Position numbers and translations under genes: made by a program
Assembly (NCBI RefSeq): GCF_003362725.1
Contig: NZ_QKTV01000005.1
Location: 124,001 to 188,000 of the forward strand
Origin: Winogradskyella aurantiaca
GTDB lineage: Bacteria; Bacteroidota; Bacteroidia; Flavobacteriales; Flavobacteriaceae
Reading direction: 5' to 3'
Length of the DNA: 64,000 bases
Part shown: piece after piece, positions 8,465-18,081 of the stretch
How positions within the stretch are numbered: the first letter of the stretch is position 1
Layout: each line of letters starts with the position of its first letter
Notes under the pieces: model-generated
What the model was told of the DNA's origin: nothing
Database searches by the model: none
The model's input: only the letters and a program-made list of their open reading frames with translations

Positions 8465-10672
8465 ATGACTGAAGAGGCGATAGAACAAGAGAATGCTGCT
8501 ATTACAAAAGCGTACAAAGAACTCCTTAAAGTAAGTTATCAAACTCTAACAAGAGAGGATAAAAAACTTATTAGACATGCTTTTGAGGTGGCGCTAGATG
8601 CTCATAAAGATCAAAGAAGGAAATCAGGAGAGGCATATATTTTCCATCCTCTAGCAGTTGCTAAGATTGTTGCCCAGGAGATAGGATTGGACGCTACCAG
8701 TATTGCGGCTGCTCTTCTTCATGATGTTGTGGAAGACAATCCAAATTACACCATTGCCGATATTGAACAACTATTTGGTGAAACAGTAGCCCGAATTGTA
8801 GATGGCCTTACCAAAATTTCTTCGCTTAAAAAGGATATGGATGTTTCTCTTCAGGCCGAGAACTTTAGGAAAATGCTATTAACACTGAATGATGACGTTC
8901 GCGTCATAATCATCAAAATAGCAGATCGTTTGCACAATATGCTAACGATGGACTCTATGCGTGATGACAAGCAAGTTAAAATAGCATCAGAAACCCTCTA
9001 TATCTATGCCCCTTTAGCGCATAGAATAGGACTCTACAATATAAAAACTGAGCTGGAAGACCTTGGTTTAAAGTATACCGAGCCTGAGGTATATAAAGAT
9101 ATTTTTAATAAAATAAAAGAAAGCAAGGAAGAGCAAGACGCTTACATAAAAAACTTCTCAAAGGTTATTAAAAAGTCTTTGGACAAAGAAGATCTTGAGT
9201 ATGAAATAAAGGGGCGTTCTAAGTCGATTTTTAGTATTCGCCGTAAAATGCTCAAGCAGGGCGTTTCATTTGATGAAGTCTATGATAAGTTCGCCGTTAG
9301 AATTATTTACAAATGCGATCTTGATAACGAAAAGTTCTTAGCATGGAAAATCTATTCTGTAGTCACAGATCATTTTACCCCAAACCCAATTAGACTGCGT
9401 GATTGGATCTCATCTCCAAAATCGACAGGATACGAGGCGCTACATATTACTGTAGTTGGACCTGAAAGTCGCTGGGTGGAAGTTCAAATACGTTCGGAAC
9501 GTATGAACGAAATAGCGGAAAAAGGTTATGCCGCTCATTACAAATACAAGAATGCCAATGTAAAAGAAGATAATCTTGATCTTTGGATTAATAAGCTTCA
9601 AGAGGCGCTAGAAAGTAATGAGACTAATGCCGTTGACTTTGTAGAGCAATTCAAACTCAATCTATATTCTAAAGAGATATTTGTTTTCTCACCAAAAGGA
9701 GATCTTAAATCGCTTCCTAAGGGAGCTACACCTCTAGACTTCGCCTTCAGCATCCATACAGAAGTTGGCATGAAAACCCGAGGTGCAAAAGTTAATGGCA
9801 AACTGGTACCTCTCAGTCATGAATTACAAAGTGGTGACCGTATTGAAATTTTGACTTCTGAGAACTCGAAACCTAACTCTAACTGGTTGGATTACGCAAC
9901 TACTGCGAGAGCTAGGAGTAAAATAAAATCATACCTCAACGCTGATAAAAAGGAGGTAGCCAATGAAGGTAAGGAGATTTTGCGCAGGAAACTCAAACAA
10001 TTAAAGATCAACCTAAATGAAAAAACAGTCAATGAACTGGTTAATTACTTTAAGCTAAGTACCTCACTGGACCTGTTCTACAGAGTTGGATTAGGCACAA
10101 TAGATAATTCTATGCTCAAGGCCTATGCCAACTCTCGCAGCAATGTATTAGTTAGCTATATTAAAAATAAAATACGTAAGGCTGACACTCCAAAGGATGT
10201 CGACAAAGAAGAGATCACTTCTAAATTTGATATGCTGGTGTTCGGTAAGGAAGAGGAACGTCTCAATTATACACTAGCTAAATGCTGTAATCCAATTCCC
10301 GGAGACAAGGTATTTGGGTTTCTTACCATTAATGATGGAATTAAAGTTCATAAAAACGATTGTCCCAATGCTCTAAGCTTACAATCGAACTATGCCTATC
10401 GTATCATGACCGCTAAGTGGATCGACAGTACACAACAAGAGTTCACTGCCCAAATCCAGCTATCTGGATTGGATAATTTAGGATTGGTTAATGAGGTCAC
10501 CAAGGTAATCTCATCTAACATGCACGTCAACATTAAAAGTCTTTCCTTTTCATCTGATGACGGCATATTTTCTGGAAAAATCACCCTCGCTGTAAAAACC
10601 AAAACCATTTTAAAAAAACTCATCGAAAATCTCAAGAAAATTAATGGTATTGAGAAGGTGACAAGAGTTTAA
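8465..10672 (+). CDS. Bifunctional (p)ppGpp synthetase/hydrolase, RelA/SpoT family
   Basis: A 735-residue Rel-type enzyme that makes and degrades the alarmone (p)ppGpp. Domains in order: an N-terminal HD hydrolase with H61, H86-D87 and E90-D91 and a later [10 protein letters not shown] block, all intact; the synthetase domain with the YEALHITV block; a TGS domain starting [16 protein letters not shown]; a CC-type segment [13 protein letters not shown]; and a C-terminal ACT domain. Both activities should be present, as expected where a single long Rel serves the cell. fur and purA follow directly on the same strand, a gene order I know from flavobacteria. Linking purine-nucleotide alarmone control with purA is suggestive only. 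Confidence 0.97.
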   Translation: MTEEAIEQENAAITKAYKELLKVSYQTLTREDKKLIRHAFEVALDAHKDQRRKSGEAYIFHPLAVAKIVAQEIGLDATSIAAALLHDVVEDNPNYTIADIEQLFGETVARIVDGLTKISSLKKDMDVSLQAENFRKMLLTLNDDVRVIIIKIADRLHNMLTMDSMRDDKQVKIASETLYIYAPLAHRIGLYNIKTELEDLGLKYTEPEVYKDIFNKIKESKEEQDAYIKNFSKVIKKSLDKEDLEYEIKGRSKSIFSIRRKMLKQGVSFDEVYDKFAVRIIYKCDLDNEKFLAWKIYSVVTDHFTPNPIRLRDWISSPKSTGYEALHITVVGPESRWVEVQIRSERMNEIAEKGYAAHYKYKNANVKEDNLDLWINKLQEALESNETNAVDFVEQFKLNLYSKEIFVFSPKGDLKSLPKGATPLDFAFSIHTEVGMKTRGAKVNGKLVPLSHELQSGDRIEILTSENSKPNSNWLDYATTARARSKIKSYLNADKKEVANEGKEILRRKLKQLKINLNEKTVNELVNYFKLSTSLDLFYRVGLGTIDNSMLKAYANSRSNVLVSYIKNKIRKADTPKDVDKEEITSKFDMLVFGKEEERLNYTLAKCCNPIPGDKVFGFLTINDGIKVHKNDCPNALSLQSNYAYRIMTAKWIDSTQQEFTAQIQLSGLDNLGLVNEVTKVISSNMHVNIKSLSFSSDDGIFSGKITLAVKTKTILKKLIENLKKINGIEKVTRV

Positions 10673-10680
10673 TTTTTGTG

Positions 10681-10688
10681 TAAATTTG
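10681..10688 (+). promoter_or_regulatory. Bacteroidota -7 promoter element (TAAATTTG) before fur
   Basis: An exact TAnnTTTG match between the rel stop and the fur start. The G is only six bases before the fur ATG, which suggests a nearly leaderless fur transcript and argues against the TTG at 10686, which lies inside the element. No clear -33 element. Confidence 0.55.
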
Positions 10689-10694
10689 CGGCTT

Positions 10695-11150
10695 ATGACA
10701 AATGCCAAAACAGAAGAAACCAATCAGGAAATTGTGAAGCGTGTTTTCACGGAATTCCTTGAAGAAAAGGGCCATAGAAAAACACCTGAGCGCTATGCTA
10801 TTCTTCAAGAAATATATGATAGTGAAGAGCATTTTGACATTGAGTCATTGTACATAAAAATGAAGAATAAGAACTATCGAGTTAGTAGAGCCACACTTTA
10901 CAATACGATAGAATTATTGTTGGAATGCGCATTGGTAAGAAAACACCAGTTTGGACAGAATCAAGCACATTATGAAAAATCGTATTTCGATAAGCAACAT
11001 GATCACGTTATTCTAACTGACACTGGTGAAGTAATTGAATTCTGCGATCCACGTATTCAATCCATAAAAAAAACCATAGAAGAGGTATTTAATATTGAAA
11101 TATCTAACCATTCTCTTTACTTCTATGGCAACCGAAAAAAGAACGACTAA
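10695..11150 (+). CDS. fur: Fur-family transcriptional regulator
   Basis: A 151-residue metal-responsive repressor. The winged-helix DNA-binding domain spans about 12-85 with recognition helix [10 protein letters not shown] at 63-72, followed by a dimerisation domain with QHDH at 102-105 as metal-binding histidines. There is one cysteine (C117) and no CxxC pair, so the structural zinc site of classical Fur is missing; I believe this is common in Bacteroidota Fur. It could regulate iron (Fur) or peroxide/manganese (PerR) genes; the motifs do not decide. The ATG at 10695 is preferred to an in-frame TTG nine bases earlier because that TTG overlaps the promoter -7 element. purA follows after 12 bases. 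Confidence 0.9.
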   Translation: MTNAKTEETNQEIVKRVFTEFLEEKGHRKTPERYAILQEIYDSEEHFDIESLYIKMKNKNYRVSRATLYNTIELLLECALVRKHQFGQNQAHYEKSYFDKQHDHVILTDTGEVIEFCDPRIQSIKKTIEEVFNIEISNHSLYFYGNRKKND

Positions 11151-11162
11151 CTCAACTAAATA

Positions 11163-12437
11163 ATGGCAGTAGATTTACTACTTGGTTTACAATGGGGAGA
11201 CGAAGGCAAGGGAAAAATTGTTGACGTTTTCACCACTAAATATGATATCATAGCACGCTTTCAAGGCGGTCCAAATGCCGGACATACACTTGTATTTAAT
11301 GGGCATAAGCACGTGTTACATACCATTCCTTCAGGTATTTTTCATGAAAACACGGTTAACTTAGTTGGCAATGGTGTCGTGATTGATCCTGTAATATTCA
11401 AGGGGGAACTGGATAAACTCGAGGATCAGGGAGTGGATTACAGAAAATCACTCTTTATCTCAAGAAAAGCACATATTATTTTACCAACCCATCGACTATT
11501 GGACGCTGCTAGTGAAGCTTCCAAGGGTAAAGCCAAAATTGGTTCCACTCTTAAAGGAATTGGCCCAACCTATATGGATAAAACTGGACGAAATGGTATT
11601 CGCATTGGTGATATTGAGTTAGAATCCTGGAAAGAGAAATACAGGGCTCTTGCAAACAAGCATGAAGCTATGATCAAGTTTTATAATGTAGACCTTGACT
11701 ATAATTTAGATGAACTCGAAGAAAAGTTCTTTGAGGCCATTGATGTCTTGAAAAGTCTAACATTTATCGATTCAGAAGAATATGTAAGTCAAGCTCAGAA
11801 GTCTGGAAAGAAAATATTGGCAGAAGGAGCCCAGGGATCATTGCTTGATATTGATTTTGGAACCTACCCGTATGTCACATCCTCTAATACTACCGCCGCT
11901 GGTGCTTGTACAGGTTTAGGTGTTGCACCAAATAAAATAGGTGATGTTTTTGGAATTTTTAAAGCCTACACCACGCGTGTTGGTTCTGGTCCATTTCCAA
12001 CAGAGCTTTTTGATAAGGTTGGCGAGACTATGGGACGAGTTGGTCATGAATTTGGCGCCACTACAGGAAGAGCTAGACGCTGTGGCTGGTTAGATCTAGT
12101 GGCCCTGCGCTATGCGTGCGAAGTAAATGGTGTTACTCAGTTAATTATGATGAAGGGCGATGTATTATCTGGTTTCAATACCTTAAAAGTGTGTACCGCA
12201 TACAATTACAGAGGAGAAGAAATTAAACATTTGCCATATAACATCGAATCTTCCAACGTAACTCCAATTTATACCGAGTTAAAAGGATGGGAAGAAGAAT
12301 TAACTGAAATGACTCATAAAGATCAATTTCCTCAAGAATTGAACGACTATATTGATTTCTTAGAGAAAGAATTAGAAATTCCAATTACAGTTGTGTCGGT
12401 TGGACCAGATAGAAAACAGACTATTAACAGATCATAA
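11163..12437 (+). CDS. purA: Adenylosuccinate synthase
   Basis: A 424-residue cytosolic enzyme joining IMP and aspartate with GTP hydrolysis to make adenylosuccinate, the first committed step to AMP. The N-terminal phosphate loop GDEGKGK is at 12-18 with the catalytic aspartate within it, GPNAGHT at about 37-43 supplies the catalytic His, and the later GSTLKGIGP and TGRARRCGW blocks bind IMP and GTP. Length is normal for the family. It is the third gene of a rel-fur-purA run and is followed by a 79-base gap before the OstA-like gene, in which I see no clear terminator. Confidence 0.98.
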   Translation: MAVDLLLGLQWGDEGKGKIVDVFTTKYDIIARFQGGPNAGHTLVFNGHKHVLHTIPSGIFHENTVNLVGNGVVIDPVIFKGELDKLEDQGVDYRKSLFISRKAHIILPTHRLLDAASEASKGKAKIGSTLKGIGPTYMDKTGRNGIRIGDIELESWKEKYRALANKHEAMIKFYNVDLDYNLDELEEKFFEAIDVLKSLTFIDSEEYVSQAQKSGKKILAEGAQGSLLDIDFGTYPYVTSSNTTAAGACTGLGVAPNKIGDVFGIFKAYTTRVGSGPFPTELFDKVGETMGRVGHEFGATTGRARRCGWLDLVALRYACEVNGVTQLIMMKGDVLSGFNTLKVCTAYNYRGEEIKHLPYNIESSNVTPIYTELKGWEEELTEMTHKDQFPQELNDYIDFLEKELEIPITVVSVGPDRKQTINRS

Positions 12438-12516
12438 ATTTTTATTTTGCTCTGTTAAAAAATCTGTTAATCCGCAATAAGCGCCTTACATTTAAAGTTA
12501 GTTAGGCTTAAAAGCA

Positions 12517-14331
12517 ATGTCAAAATCAGTCAATTTAATAGGTCTTATTGCCTTGTTCCTGTTCATTTCTATAAATGTTCTTGGGCAGAATAAAAAGCGT
12601 CTTACCATAAAATACAGTGGAAGAACTGTAGACCAAGTTGAAAACAACAAGGGAGCTTTAGTTTTTCAACGCGATAGCAGGCAACAGGTTCACTTTTTAT
12701 ATGATGGCATAGACATGTGGTGCGATAAAGCCATCTATTACGAAGATGATGAGTTCATTGAAGCTTACAGTAATGTAAGAATGAAACAAGGCGATACTAT
12801 TCACATGACCGCTAAATACATTGAATACAGCGGTATTAGTCAGTTAGCTTTTGCAAGCGGAAATGTTGTTTTAAGAGAACCGCAATCCACCTTGTTAACA
12901 GATACACTTTATATGGATCGTGTTCAACAACAGGCCTATTACGAAACAGGTGGAAGGGTTATAAAAGATACCTCCGGTACTATTACTAGTAACATTGGCA
13001 GGTACTACTTTAATTCCAAAAAATACCAGTTCTTATCAGACGTAGTACTGGTTAATCCTGATTATGTATTAAATACCAATCGCCTTGACTTTTACACTGA
13101 ACCTGGATACGCTTATTTGTATGGTCCATCAACCATTACTGGTGACGATAGCAAGATTTATTGTGAAAGAGGTTTTTACGATACGAAAAATAATGTTGGC
13201 CATTTTCAGAGAAATGCTCGTATAGATTATGAAAACAGGGTTGTAGAAGGAGATAGTTTATACTTTGATAGAAACAGGAACTTTGCTTCTGCCAACAATA
13301 ATATAAAGGTAACGGATACCATTAATAACAGTGTTGTTAGAGGGCATTATGCAGAAGTCTTTAAAGCCAAGGATTCTATATTTATAACTAAAAGAGCTTT
13401 AGCGGTAACCCTTCAGGAAAAAGACTCTATATACATACATGCTGACACATTAATGCTGACAGGACCTCCTGAAAAACGTATCACTAGAGCATATTACGAC
13501 GTTAGAATTTATAAAAGTGACCTAGCTGGAAAATCAGATTCTGTTCACGTTAATCATGAAACTGGTTTGTTGCAAATGCTTAATCTAAAGAGGTTTAGCT
13601 CTACGGATGCTTTTGCTCAACAAAGAAAACCCATACTCTGGAGTTTGGATAATCAGATGACAGGTGATACCATTCATCTTATTTCTAATGTTGTAACAGA
13701 AAAACTGGATACCCTTAAAGTATTTAATAATGCATTTTTAATTAGCAAAGACTCTTTAAGTGAAGATGGTTATAATCAAGTGAAAGGAAAAGTGTTGATT
13801 GGATTGTTTAGAAACAATGAATTATACAATGTTGATATCAATAAAAATGCTGAGGTTATACAGTATTCCCGAGATAGTTATGGGGCTTTAATTGGTATAA
13901 ATAAGTCAAAGTCTGGAAGCATAAATATTAAGTTGGCTGATAGTGAAATAGAGATTATCACACTACTCAATAGGCCCGATGGGGAAATAACTCCAGAATC
14001 CCAGTTCCCAGAGAATGCCAATAAGTTAAGAGGGTTTGATTGGCGAGGAAGTGAACGCCCTAGGAATGTTGAAGATTTATTTTCAGACGATGATCCTGTT
14101 TATCTCCCTAAAATCTACGGTCTTGATGATCCAGAACCATCTGAAGAATTTTTTAATGAGGAATTGATGGATCGTGTTAACTCAGCTGCGCCAGACGATG
14201 AAGATTCACCTAATAAAGCAGCACGTAATATTCCACCAATGAAAGTTATTGAAATCGATTCTGCCTTATTACAATTCCCGAAATTCAAGCAAAAACAAAC
14301 AAAAACACCTAATAAAAAAGGGGGTAATTGA
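12517..14331 (+). CDS. OstA-like protein (LptA/LptD N-terminal domain family)
   Basis: A 604-residue exported protein with a signal peptide ending NVLGQ (about residue 24). The mature region is a long series of short beta-strands with repeated D-T-L-x-x-D/Y-type turns (for example TDTLYMDR, HADTLMLTG, EGDSLYFDR), the pattern of the OstA/LptA beta-jellyroll that carries lipopolysaccharide across the periplasm. The tail is acidic and then lysine-rich. The predicted role is envelope lipid or LPS transport, by family. The stop codon overlaps the TTG start of the next gene (TTGA), so the two are translationally coupled. Confidence 0.85.
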   Translation: MSKSVNLIGLIALFLFISINVLGQNKKRLTIKYSGRTVDQVENNKGALVFQRDSRQQVHFLYDGIDMWCDKAIYYEDDEFIEAYSNVRMKQGDTIHMTAKYIEYSGISQLAFASGNVVLREPQSTLLTDTLYMDRVQQQAYYETGGRVIKDTSGTITSNIGRYYFNSKKYQFLSDVVLVNPDYVLNTNRLDFYTEPGYAYLYGPSTITGDDSKIYCERGFYDTKNNVGHFQRNARIDYENRVVEGDSLYFDRNRNFASANNNIKVTDTINNSVVRGHYAEVFKAKDSIFITKRALAVTLQEKDSIYIHADTLMLTGPPEKRITRAYYDVRIYKSDLAGKSDSVHVNHETGLLQMLNLKRFSSTDAFAQQRKPILWSLDNQMTGDTIHLISNVVTEKLDTLKVFNNAFLISKDSLSEDGYNQVKGKVLIGLFRNNELYNVDINKNAEVIQYSRDSYGALIGINKSKSGSINIKLADSEIEIITLLNRPDGEITPESQFPENANKLRGFDWRGSERPRNVEDLFSDDDPVYLPKIYGLDDPEPSEEFFNEELMDRVNSAAPDDEDSPNKAARNIPPMKVIEIDSALLQFPKFKQKQTKTPNKKGGN

Positions 14332-15506
14332 GTTATCAGGATTTCTTAAAATATCAAACACAAACCTCACCTCACCCACTTGGGGTTGATGTAGAACGTG
14401 CTTCTGGATCTTATATATATGATACCAATGGACGTAGCTATCTTGACATGGTAGCTGGAATTTCTGCCTGTACCTTAGGACATAGCCATCCAAAAATAAC
14501 CACAGCCATCAAGCAACAGGTCGATTCTTACATGCATGTTATGGTGTATGGTGAGTTTGCTCAGGGGCCAGCAGTGGAATTGTGTAAGTTTCTTGCTAAA
14601 CAACTACCTTCTAATCTCAACACCACCTACCTTGTTAATTCAGGTACCGAAGCTGTTGAAGGAAGTCTTAAACTTGCTAGAAGGTATACTGGTAGATCTG
14701 AAATAATTGCTGCCAACAACTCTTATCATGGAAATACAATGGGTTCATTAAGTCTTATGTCACCACATGAGCGTAAAAGCCCGTTCCTTCCCCTGATACC
14801 TGGAGTTAAACATATAACGTTCAACTGCGAATGGTGTCTGCAACAGATAACATCAAAAACAGCAGCAGTAATATTAGAAACTATTCAAGGAGGAGCCGGA
14901 TTCATAGAACCATTCGATGACTATTTAAAAAAGGTCAAAGAACGTTGTAATGCCGTTGGTGCCTTATTAATCCTTGATGAAATACAACCAGGTATCGGAA
15001 GAACCGGAAAGCTCTTTGGATTTGAAAATTATAGTGTAGTACCAGATATTTTAGTTACTGGTAAAGGTTTGGGTGGTGGCTTGCCTATAGGTGCATTTAC
15101 AAGTTCCCATGCCATTATGAAATCCTTAAGCAATAACCCAAAACTTGGTCATATCACAACATTTGGTGGTAATCCGGTAATTGCAGCCGCAGGCCTGGCA
15201 ACATTAAAAGAAGTGGTTAAGTCTGAGCTTATGCCATTGGCGCTTGAAAAGGAAGTATTCATAAAGAAAAAATTGCAACACCAGAACATCCTTGAAATAA
15301 GAGGTAAAGGATTAATGCTCGCCATAATGACCGATTCTAATGAAACAACTAATAAGGTTATAAAGTATTGTTTTGATCACGGGGTACTACTATTCTGGTT
15401 ACTTTTTGAGCCGAAGGCTATAAGACTAACACCTCCACTCACAATTACTGTTGCTGAATTGGATAAGGCCTGTGATATCATCCTAGAAGCCTTCAATAAC
15501 ACTTAA
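14328..15506 (+). CDS. Class III pyridoxal-phosphate aminotransferase
   Basis: A 392-residue fold-type I enzyme of the acetylornithine/4-aminobutyrate aminotransferase group. The cofactor lysine is K246 in TGKGLGGGLP; LILDEIQPGIGRTGK carries the Asp that contacts the pyridine nitrogen; and NSGTEAVEGSLKLAR binds the phosphate. It starts at a TTG within the overlap TTGA with the preceding stop, because the family's N-terminal DFLKYQTQTSPHPLG block begins right there and no ATG is available; a G-run just upstream may help initiation. The amino donor and acceptor are uncertain; aspartate or ornithine/lysine-type substrates are the usual annotations. Confidence 0.92.
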   Translation: MSYQDFLKYQTQTSPHPLGVDVERASGSYIYDTNGRSYLDMVAGISACTLGHSHPKITTAIKQQVDSYMHVMVYGEFAQGPAVELCKFLAKQLPSNLNTTYLVNSGTEAVEGSLKLARRYTGRSEIIAANNSYHGNTMGSLSLMSPHERKSPFLPLIPGVKHITFNCEWCLQQITSKTAAVILETIQGGAGFIEPFDDYLKKVKERCNAVGALLILDEIQPGIGRTGKLFGFENYSVVPDILVTGKGLGGGLPIGAFTSSHAIMKSLSNNPKLGHITTFGGNPVIAAAGLATLKEVVKSELMPLALEKEVFIKKKLQHQNILEIRGKGLMLAIMTDSNETTNKVIKYCFDHGVLLFWLLFEPKAIRLTPPLTITVAELDKACDIILEAFNNT

Positions 15507-15550
15507 TTGAATAATAGCTTTATAGTAAGCTAGCATTATCATTCCGACTA

Positions 15551-15578
15551 ATAATGTGACATTATATGTTAATATAAT
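15551..15578. promoter_or_regulatory. Back-to-back palindromes upstream of the TPR gene
   Basis: Two abutting, overlapping perfect inverted repeats lie about 80-107 bases before the TPR start. The first is ATAATGT-G-ACATTAT (15551-15565), with odd symmetry like a protein operator. The second is ATTATAT-GTTA-ATATAAT (15561-15578). The second shares the core ATATGTTAATAT with the leaders of two adhesin genes in this window. Operator or hairpin function is inferred. Confidence 0.4.
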
Positions 15579-15657
15579 TGTTAAAAACAAAAACACCTCA
15601 TCTATATATCATTAACGCATAAATGTAATTTTAAATCAGTGAACAATTCATTTGCTT

Positions 15658-17070
15658 ATGGAATATAGTCATAACGACAGCCCCAACAACCTCTCACTTA
15701 CCAAATTTGAATCGATGCTTAAAACAAATGATGTTCTGTTTTTCGATTCTAGCGAGTTTGAAAATATCATCCATCACTATCTCGAATCTGGTAAAATCGC
15801 CTTAGCTAAAAAAGCCATCAAATTAGGCTTAGAGCAACATCCAACATCTGTTAATCTTCAACTGTTCAAGGTTGAAATATTAGTTATAGAAAACAAGTTT
15901 GACAGTGCAGACGACATTCTAGAGCACCTCCATATCCTTGAACCGAACAATGAAGAAATCTATATTCAGAAAGCAAACATCCTTTCTAAGCAGGATGAAC
16001 ACGAACAAGCAATAGGCACCCTACTTACCGCCTTGGATTTAACAGTTAATGAAGAAGACTCCACGGATATCTATGCTTTAATTGGCATGGAATATTTATT
16101 TCTTGACCAATTTGAAAATGCTATTATCTACTTTCAGAAGTGCCTTGAAGTTGACCTGATGGATTATTCGGCATTGCATAATATTATTTATTGTTTCGAC
16201 TTTTTAGATAAAAACAGAGAAGCTATAGATTTTCTAAATCACTATTTGGATAAGAACCCCTATTGCGAGGTTGCCTGGCATCAATTAGGAAGACAGTATT
16301 TTGCAATAAAAGAGTTTAAAAAAGCTGAAGCAGCTTTTGATTTCGCCATTATTTCTGATGATACTTTTATAGGGGCCTATCTGGAAAAAGGAAAAGTTTT
16401 AGAAAAACAAGGTCAGTATAAAGAAGCCATAGAACAGTACAAAATCACACTCGCTCTGGATGATCCCACCTCCTTTGCCTTATTGCGAATAGGCCATTGT
16501 TATGAGAAAATGGGACTGGATGATTTAGCGGTGCAGTTCTTTGATAAAACGGTAGCTGAAGATCCGTTGTTAGATAAAGGATGGATTGCTATTACTAAAT
16601 TTTATTCTAAAAAACAGAATTATCAGAAAGCACTCTATTTTATTAACAAAGCCATTGCAATTGATTCTGATAATGTTTTGTATTGGAAATTGTTCGCAAA
16701 GATTAATCTCAGACTGAACTTTCTTGAAGAAGCTGAACACGGTTACCAGAGGACCCTTGAATTAGGTAATTACGAATTGGACTCTTGGCTTTGTAGAGGA
16801 GATATTCTAGTTCAACTTGGTGAGTATAAGGCCGCCATTGATAATTTAACCCAGGCAGCCGAATTTTATCAAGATTCAGCGGAGATTGAATTTAGATTAG
16901 CCGGTTTATATTTTAAGACTTCTGATAGCAATAAAGGCCGTTATCATTTAAAGAATGCCTACAAACTTGACCCTGAATATGACTTTATCATTATTGAGCT
17001 ATTTCCAGGTATAGAAACACAACCTATGGTTAAGGAAATCATCAAAAAATACCAGGGAGGCTCAATTTAA
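15658..17070 (+). CDS. Tetratricopeptide-repeat protein
   Basis: A 470-residue protein made almost wholly of TPR-type helix pairs from about residue 35 to the end, for example HYLDKNPYCEVAWHQLGRQYF, KEAIEQYKITLALDDPT and KALYFINKAIAIDSDN. I see no signal peptide or membrane segment, so it is predicted to be a cytosolic protein-protein interaction scaffold. I do not recognise a specific partner. The ATG at 15658 is preferred over a TTG six bases earlier. The 151-base upstream region holds palindromes that may control it, and the DUF368 genes follow after 33 bases. Confidence 0.88.
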   Translation: MEYSHNDSPNNLSLTKFESMLKTNDVLFFDSSEFENIIHHYLESGKIALAKKAIKLGLEQHPTSVNLQLFKVEILVIENKFDSADDILEHLHILEPNNEEIYIQKANILSKQDEHEQAIGTLLTALDLTVNEEDSTDIYALIGMEYLFLDQFENAIIYFQKCLEVDLMDYSALHNIIYCFDFLDKNREAIDFLNHYLDKNPYCEVAWHQLGRQYFAIKEFKKAEAAFDFAIISDDTFIGAYLEKGKVLEKQGQYKEAIEQYKITLALDDPTSFALLRIGHCYEKMGLDDLAVQFFDKTVAEDPLLDKGWIAITKFYSKKQNYQKALYFINKAIAIDSDNVLYWKLFAKINLRLNFLEEAEHGYQRTLELGNYELDSWLCRGDILVQLGEYKAAIDNLTQAAEFYQDSAEIEFRLAGLYFKTSDSNKGRYHLKNAYKLDPEYDFIIIELFPGIETQPMVKEIIKKYQGGSI

Positions 17071-17103
17071 AATCCATAACTTCGTTGCTAAATTCTTTTC
17101 TAA

Positions 17104-18081
17104 ATGCATCGCGGTTTTATTGACTATTTAATCATTTCTTTAAAGGGAATTGCTATGGGTGCAGCAGATGTTGTTCCTGGAGTTTCTGGTGGTACCATTG
17201 CGTTTATATCTGGTATCTATGAAGAATTACTCGAGAGCATTGACAAAGTCAATTTTAATGTTTTCAAAGTCTGGAAAAAAGATGGCTTTATAAGTGCCTG
17301 GAAATCCATTAATGGTAATTTTTTATTGGCACTTTTTTTGGGTATAGGTTTGAGTATTGCATCTCTTGCGAAACTCATTAAATGGCTTCTCATTAATGAA
17401 CCCACACTGTTATGGGCTTTTTTCCTTGGATTAGTTTTAGCCAGTATCATTTACATTGCCAAGCAAATTAAATCCTGGAGTTTCGGTAGCATATTTGCCA
17501 TCATAATGGCTTCTTTGCTTTCCTATTACATAACCCTTGCTGAACCTTTTGCCAGCCCTGACAGTCCTGTATATTTGCTTTTTTGTGGTTTCATTGCCAT
17601 TATTGCCATGATACTACCAGGAATTTCAGGAGCTTTTATCCTATTAATTCTTGGAGCCTATCAAACTGCTATCGATACTATAGACTTTCTAATTGAAGGT
17701 TTAGGCACTGGCAACTGGGAATTACTTAAAGTTGGTTTGCTAAATATTACCATGCTTGGAATTGGAGCTGTTGTAGGCATCAAAGTGTTTTCCAAAGTTC
17801 TTAATTGGATGTTTAAACATTATAAAAATCTAACCTTGTCCATTCTTACAGGCTTTATGATAGGCTCACTCAATAAAATATGGCCTTGGAAACAAACTCT
17901 AACCACACGTGTCAATTCTGAAGGAATTACAGTTCCTGTATTGCAGAAAAGCATTTTACCAAATGCCTTTGATGGTGATCCTCAAGTACTTTGGTGTTTG
18001 ATACTAATGATTATTGGTTTCGTTTGTATTTTATTTCTTGAATTTTTTGGATCTAAAAAACAGGCTGTAAATGCAAACTAA
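17104..18081 (+). CDS. DUF368 membrane protein (polyprenyl-phosphate translocase family)
   Basis: A 325-residue multi-spanning inner-membrane protein. Two inverted family motifs are clear: GAADVVPGVSGGTIAFISG near 19-37 and MILPGISGAFILLILGAY in the middle, as in DUF368 proteins with internal pseudo-symmetry. Published work on DUF368 (PopT) and DedA proteins ties them to flipping undecaprenyl phosphate back to the cytoplasmic face for reuse in wall and LPS synthesis; applying this here is by family. It overlaps a second DUF368 gene by 11 bases, and that gene overlaps aroE by 32, so all three are one transcriptional unit. Confidence 0.92.
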   Translation: MHRGFIDYLIISLKGIAMGAADVVPGVSGGTIAFISGIYEELLESIDKVNFNVFKVWKKDGFISAWKSINGNFLLALFLGIGLSIASLAKLIKWLLINEPTLLWAFFLGLVLASIIYIAKQIKSWSFGSIFAIIMASLLSYYITLAEPFASPDSPVYLLFCGFIAIIAMILPGISGAFILLILGAYQTAIDTIDFLIEGLGTGNWELLKVGLLNITMLGIGAVVGIKVFSKVLNWMFKHYKNLTLSILTGFMIGSLNKIWPWKQTLTTRVNSEGITVPVLQKSILPNAFDGDPQVLWCLILMIIGFVCILFLEFFGSKKQAVNAN

